Below are positions 62,287-64,000 of a stretch of 64,000 bases of DNA, piece after piece (within the stretch, counting starts at the first letter, position 1; every line of letters begins with the position of its first letter). Under the pieces are notes generated by a model. That model made no database searches, was not told where the DNA came from, and saw only the letters and a program-made list of their open reading frames with translations. Source of the stretch: Bog-473 sp963755375. GTDB taxonomy: Bacteria; Actinomycetota; Acidimicrobiia; Acidimicrobiales; RAAP-2. The stretch lies in the NCBI GenBank assembly GCA_963755375.1, contig CAVWKG010000007.1:1-64000 (forward strand), given 5' to 3'. A program made the translations under genes and the position numbers.

Positions 62287-63910
62287 GTGACGAAGATGAA
62301 CCTGGCGAGACGGCTCCGATCACGGCGAGCTCGGGACGAGCGAGGTGCAACCCTTATTCTGGTGGCCATCTCTATGGTGCTGCTCCTCTGGGGCGGCGCC
62401 TTCGGCATCGACCTCGGCATCACGGTCGTGGGTGGACGGCAGGTTCAGGCCATGGCGGACACCGCCGCGCTCGACATGGCCCGCTACATCGACGTCGCGG
62501 ATTGGAGCCCGACGATTAACGGCGTGCCGAACGGCGCAGGTCCCAGCGCCCTCTACCTCAACGGCAAGCTGGCCTACGCCGACACCGACAACGGCTCGAA
62601 CGCCACCCTCAGCCAGACGCCGGGCGTGTGGCTGAACGGCAGCTTCACCCCCCAGGGGCAGAAGGTCGGTACTCCCCCCGCGACCGTCCAGTGCTGGTAC
62701 TACAAACCATTCGCCGCCCACCCGTGCAACGCCATCAAGGTCACGGCAACGCAGACGATGCCGCGGATCTTCGCCGGAGGGAACTCCACGGTGAGCCGGT
62801 CCTCCATCGCGACGGTCACGCCGGAGTCCAGCTTCGGCATCGGTTCCTATCTCGCCTCCTTCAACTCGCAGCAGTCCGCCGTCCTGAACGCGCTCCTGGG
62901 CACCTTGGGCGGCACGGCCAGCGTCTCCCTCGTCGGGTACCAGGGGTTGGCCAACACCTCGGTGACGATCAATCAGCTCATTACCGCGTCGGGCGGGTTG
63001 CTGACGTCGTCCAACGTCTTGACGACGTCGTTGCTCGGTTCACAGTGGCAGGCCATCTGGAGTGATGCCGTGGCCAATCAGGTTTCCCAGATCAACTGCG
63101 GCTCTACGCCCACACCGCTCCCGTGCTCGGCCAGCACGGGCCTCGAGCGCGCTGGACGCGACCGCCTCGACGTCAGCCTCGCTCTGCCAGCTGGTGTCGA
63201 TCAATGGTTCGACGTGCTCGACCGGCAACAACGTCCTCTCGACGGCGGCACTTTCGGCCAGCCTCAATGTGCTCCAGATGCTCACCACGGAGGCCGAGGT
63301 AGCCAACGGGACGCACACGCTCGACCTCGGGACTTCGCTCGGGATCACGGGCGTCTCCGATGCCACGTTGACGCTGACGCTTGGTCAGATCCCCCAGGTG
63401 GCCTTCGGGCCCGTGGGCACCACGGCGTCCACGGTCCAGCTGACCACGGACCTCAAGCTGAACGACGGCCTCCCCGGCATCATCGACATCCCGCTGTCGG
63501 CCGCCCAGGGCACCGCCACGCTCTCGACGCTGACCTGTGCGTTCAACTCCATGACCGCAACGACCATCCAGCCGACGACGACGGCGGTCACAGGCAACAT
63601 AAGCCTTGCTGGCGTCGTCCTCGCCTCGATCTCGGTGTCGGGGGTGAACAGCGGTAATACCAGTCCGCTGCCCTTTGGACCATCGGTCGTGCCACCCACC
63701 GCCACGACGGCCGCAAATGGCACCAACCCCTATCCAGCCAGCACGACTACCCCGAACCTCACGAGTAGCTCGCTGGTCGTCGGCACGCTGTCCGGCTCAG
63801 TGCTGAACGGCGCGGTCGCGCCGATCCTCCAGGCGGTGGGGGTCTCCGTGGGCAATGCCGATGTGGCGGACCTCAGTACCAACTGCGGCTCCGTGTCGCT
63901 CGTGCAATGA
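62287..63910 (+). CDS. tadG: TadG-like pilus protein, apparent frameshift
   Basis: The first frame (62287 to about 63145) begins MNLARRLRSRRARDERGATLIL (GTG 62287 or ATG 62296) with a TadG-type ERGAT-N-terminal helix (about 18-45) and a secreted Ser/Thr-rich domain. Then the frame changes near 63140-63150, where ...CSASTGL should continue as SSALDATASTSASLC, and the second frame runs to 63910 with TTEAEVANGTHTLDLG and VVPPTATTAANGTNPYP, ending NCGSVSLVQ. Total length 1624 is 3n+1, the same sign as the two other broken genes. The protein would be about 540 aa, a normal TadG length. The stop overlaps the next ATG (ATGA, 63907-63910). Confidence 0.8.
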
Positions 63911-64000
63911 GCATGCCGGTCACACTCCTGGGCGGCGCGGCGCTGGGCATGGCGGCCGGATCTCTGTTGGTACCTCTGACCAGGCGCGAGCTGGCCGCCT
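63907..64000 (+). CDS. Probable prepilin peptidase (5' part only)
   Basis: The last 94 bases encode MSMPVTLLGGAALGMAAGSL, then LVPLTRRELAA, before the window ends. The GSLLVPLTRRE pattern after a short hydrophobic helix resembles the N-terminus of A24 (TadV/PilD-type) peptidases, which would complete the Tad locus by cleaving the Flp and TadE precursors. The ATG overlaps the tadG stop. Only the first helix is visible, so the call is tentative. Confidence 0.55.
   Translation, partial: MSMPVTLLGGAALGMAAGSLLVPLTRRELAA

Overview
The window is high-GC actinobacterial chromosome, most likely from the class Acidimicrobiia or a close relative, perhaps from an uncultured or draft genome. The case rests on: F420 genes (cofC-like guanylyltransferase, Ddn-like reductase), a PafB/PafC WYL regulator, a GlnII-type glutamine synthetase, an actinobacterial type Tad pilus, a mycobacterial type steroid ring-degradation trio, many GTG/TTG starts, and numerous TANNNT boxes placed 6-9 nt before a start codon, which is the layout of leaderless actinobacterial promoters. 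No rRNA, tRNA, CRISPR array or complete insertion sequence was seen.

Layout. 0-6 kb: an oligopeptide-type ABC importer (binding protein, two permeases, two ATPases) with a hairpin and a second promoter after the binding-protein gene. 6-14.3 kb: rnhB, two small proteins, a frameshifted acyl-CoA synthetase, a GH38 alpha-mannosidase, gpsA coupled to an adenylate/guanylate cyclase, and cofC. 14.4-18.2 kb: an accessory-looking island with a histone H1-like Lys/Ala repeat protein, an AT-richer inverted-repeat tract, and a VirD4/TraG-type coupling protein placed tail to tail with a TrwC/MobF-type relaxase. 18.2-32 kb: Ddn-like protein, fused and frameshifted PafB-PafC, CtaG, an Erm-like rRNA methyltransferase, a carboxyltransferase, moaC, an FmdB-like protein, pmbA-tldD, a FlK-like thioesterase, an MFS transporter and dxs.

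32-41 kb: a sugar-nucleotide transferase and a catabolic cluster whose core (FadD3-like ligase, IpdF-like SDR, FadE30-like dehydrogenase, joined by GTGA overlaps) matches the mycobacterial KstR2-regulon genes for steroid C/D-ring (HIP) degradation. It is flanked by a Zn-alcohol dehydrogenase, a CoA-transferase of unusual domain order and an amidohydrolase. 41-51 kb: msrB, ssb with two tiny coupled ORFs, a GT39-type membrane glycosyltransferase, ftsEX, prfB and secA, with a 650-base and a 700-base stretch lacking convincing genes.

51-64 kb: an ECF sigma factor carrying a membrane anchor and a long Ser/Gly/Thr-rich tail, glnII, then a Tad/Flp pilus locus: two Flp pilins, a receiver-less LuxR-type regulator, tadC, tadB, tadA, tadZ and cpaB on the minus strand, and tadE, tadG (frameshifted) and a truncated probable prepilin peptidase on the plus strand. 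The most novel signal is a repeated element, ATAGG-N7-GACC, found four times, always in the same orientation relative to the gene and 83-113 bases upstream of the two pilin genes, cpaB and tadE. It looks like a dedicated operator for the pilus regulon. Three genes each carry one apparent frameshift, all of the same sign, so assembly or sequencing error is a real possibility for those.
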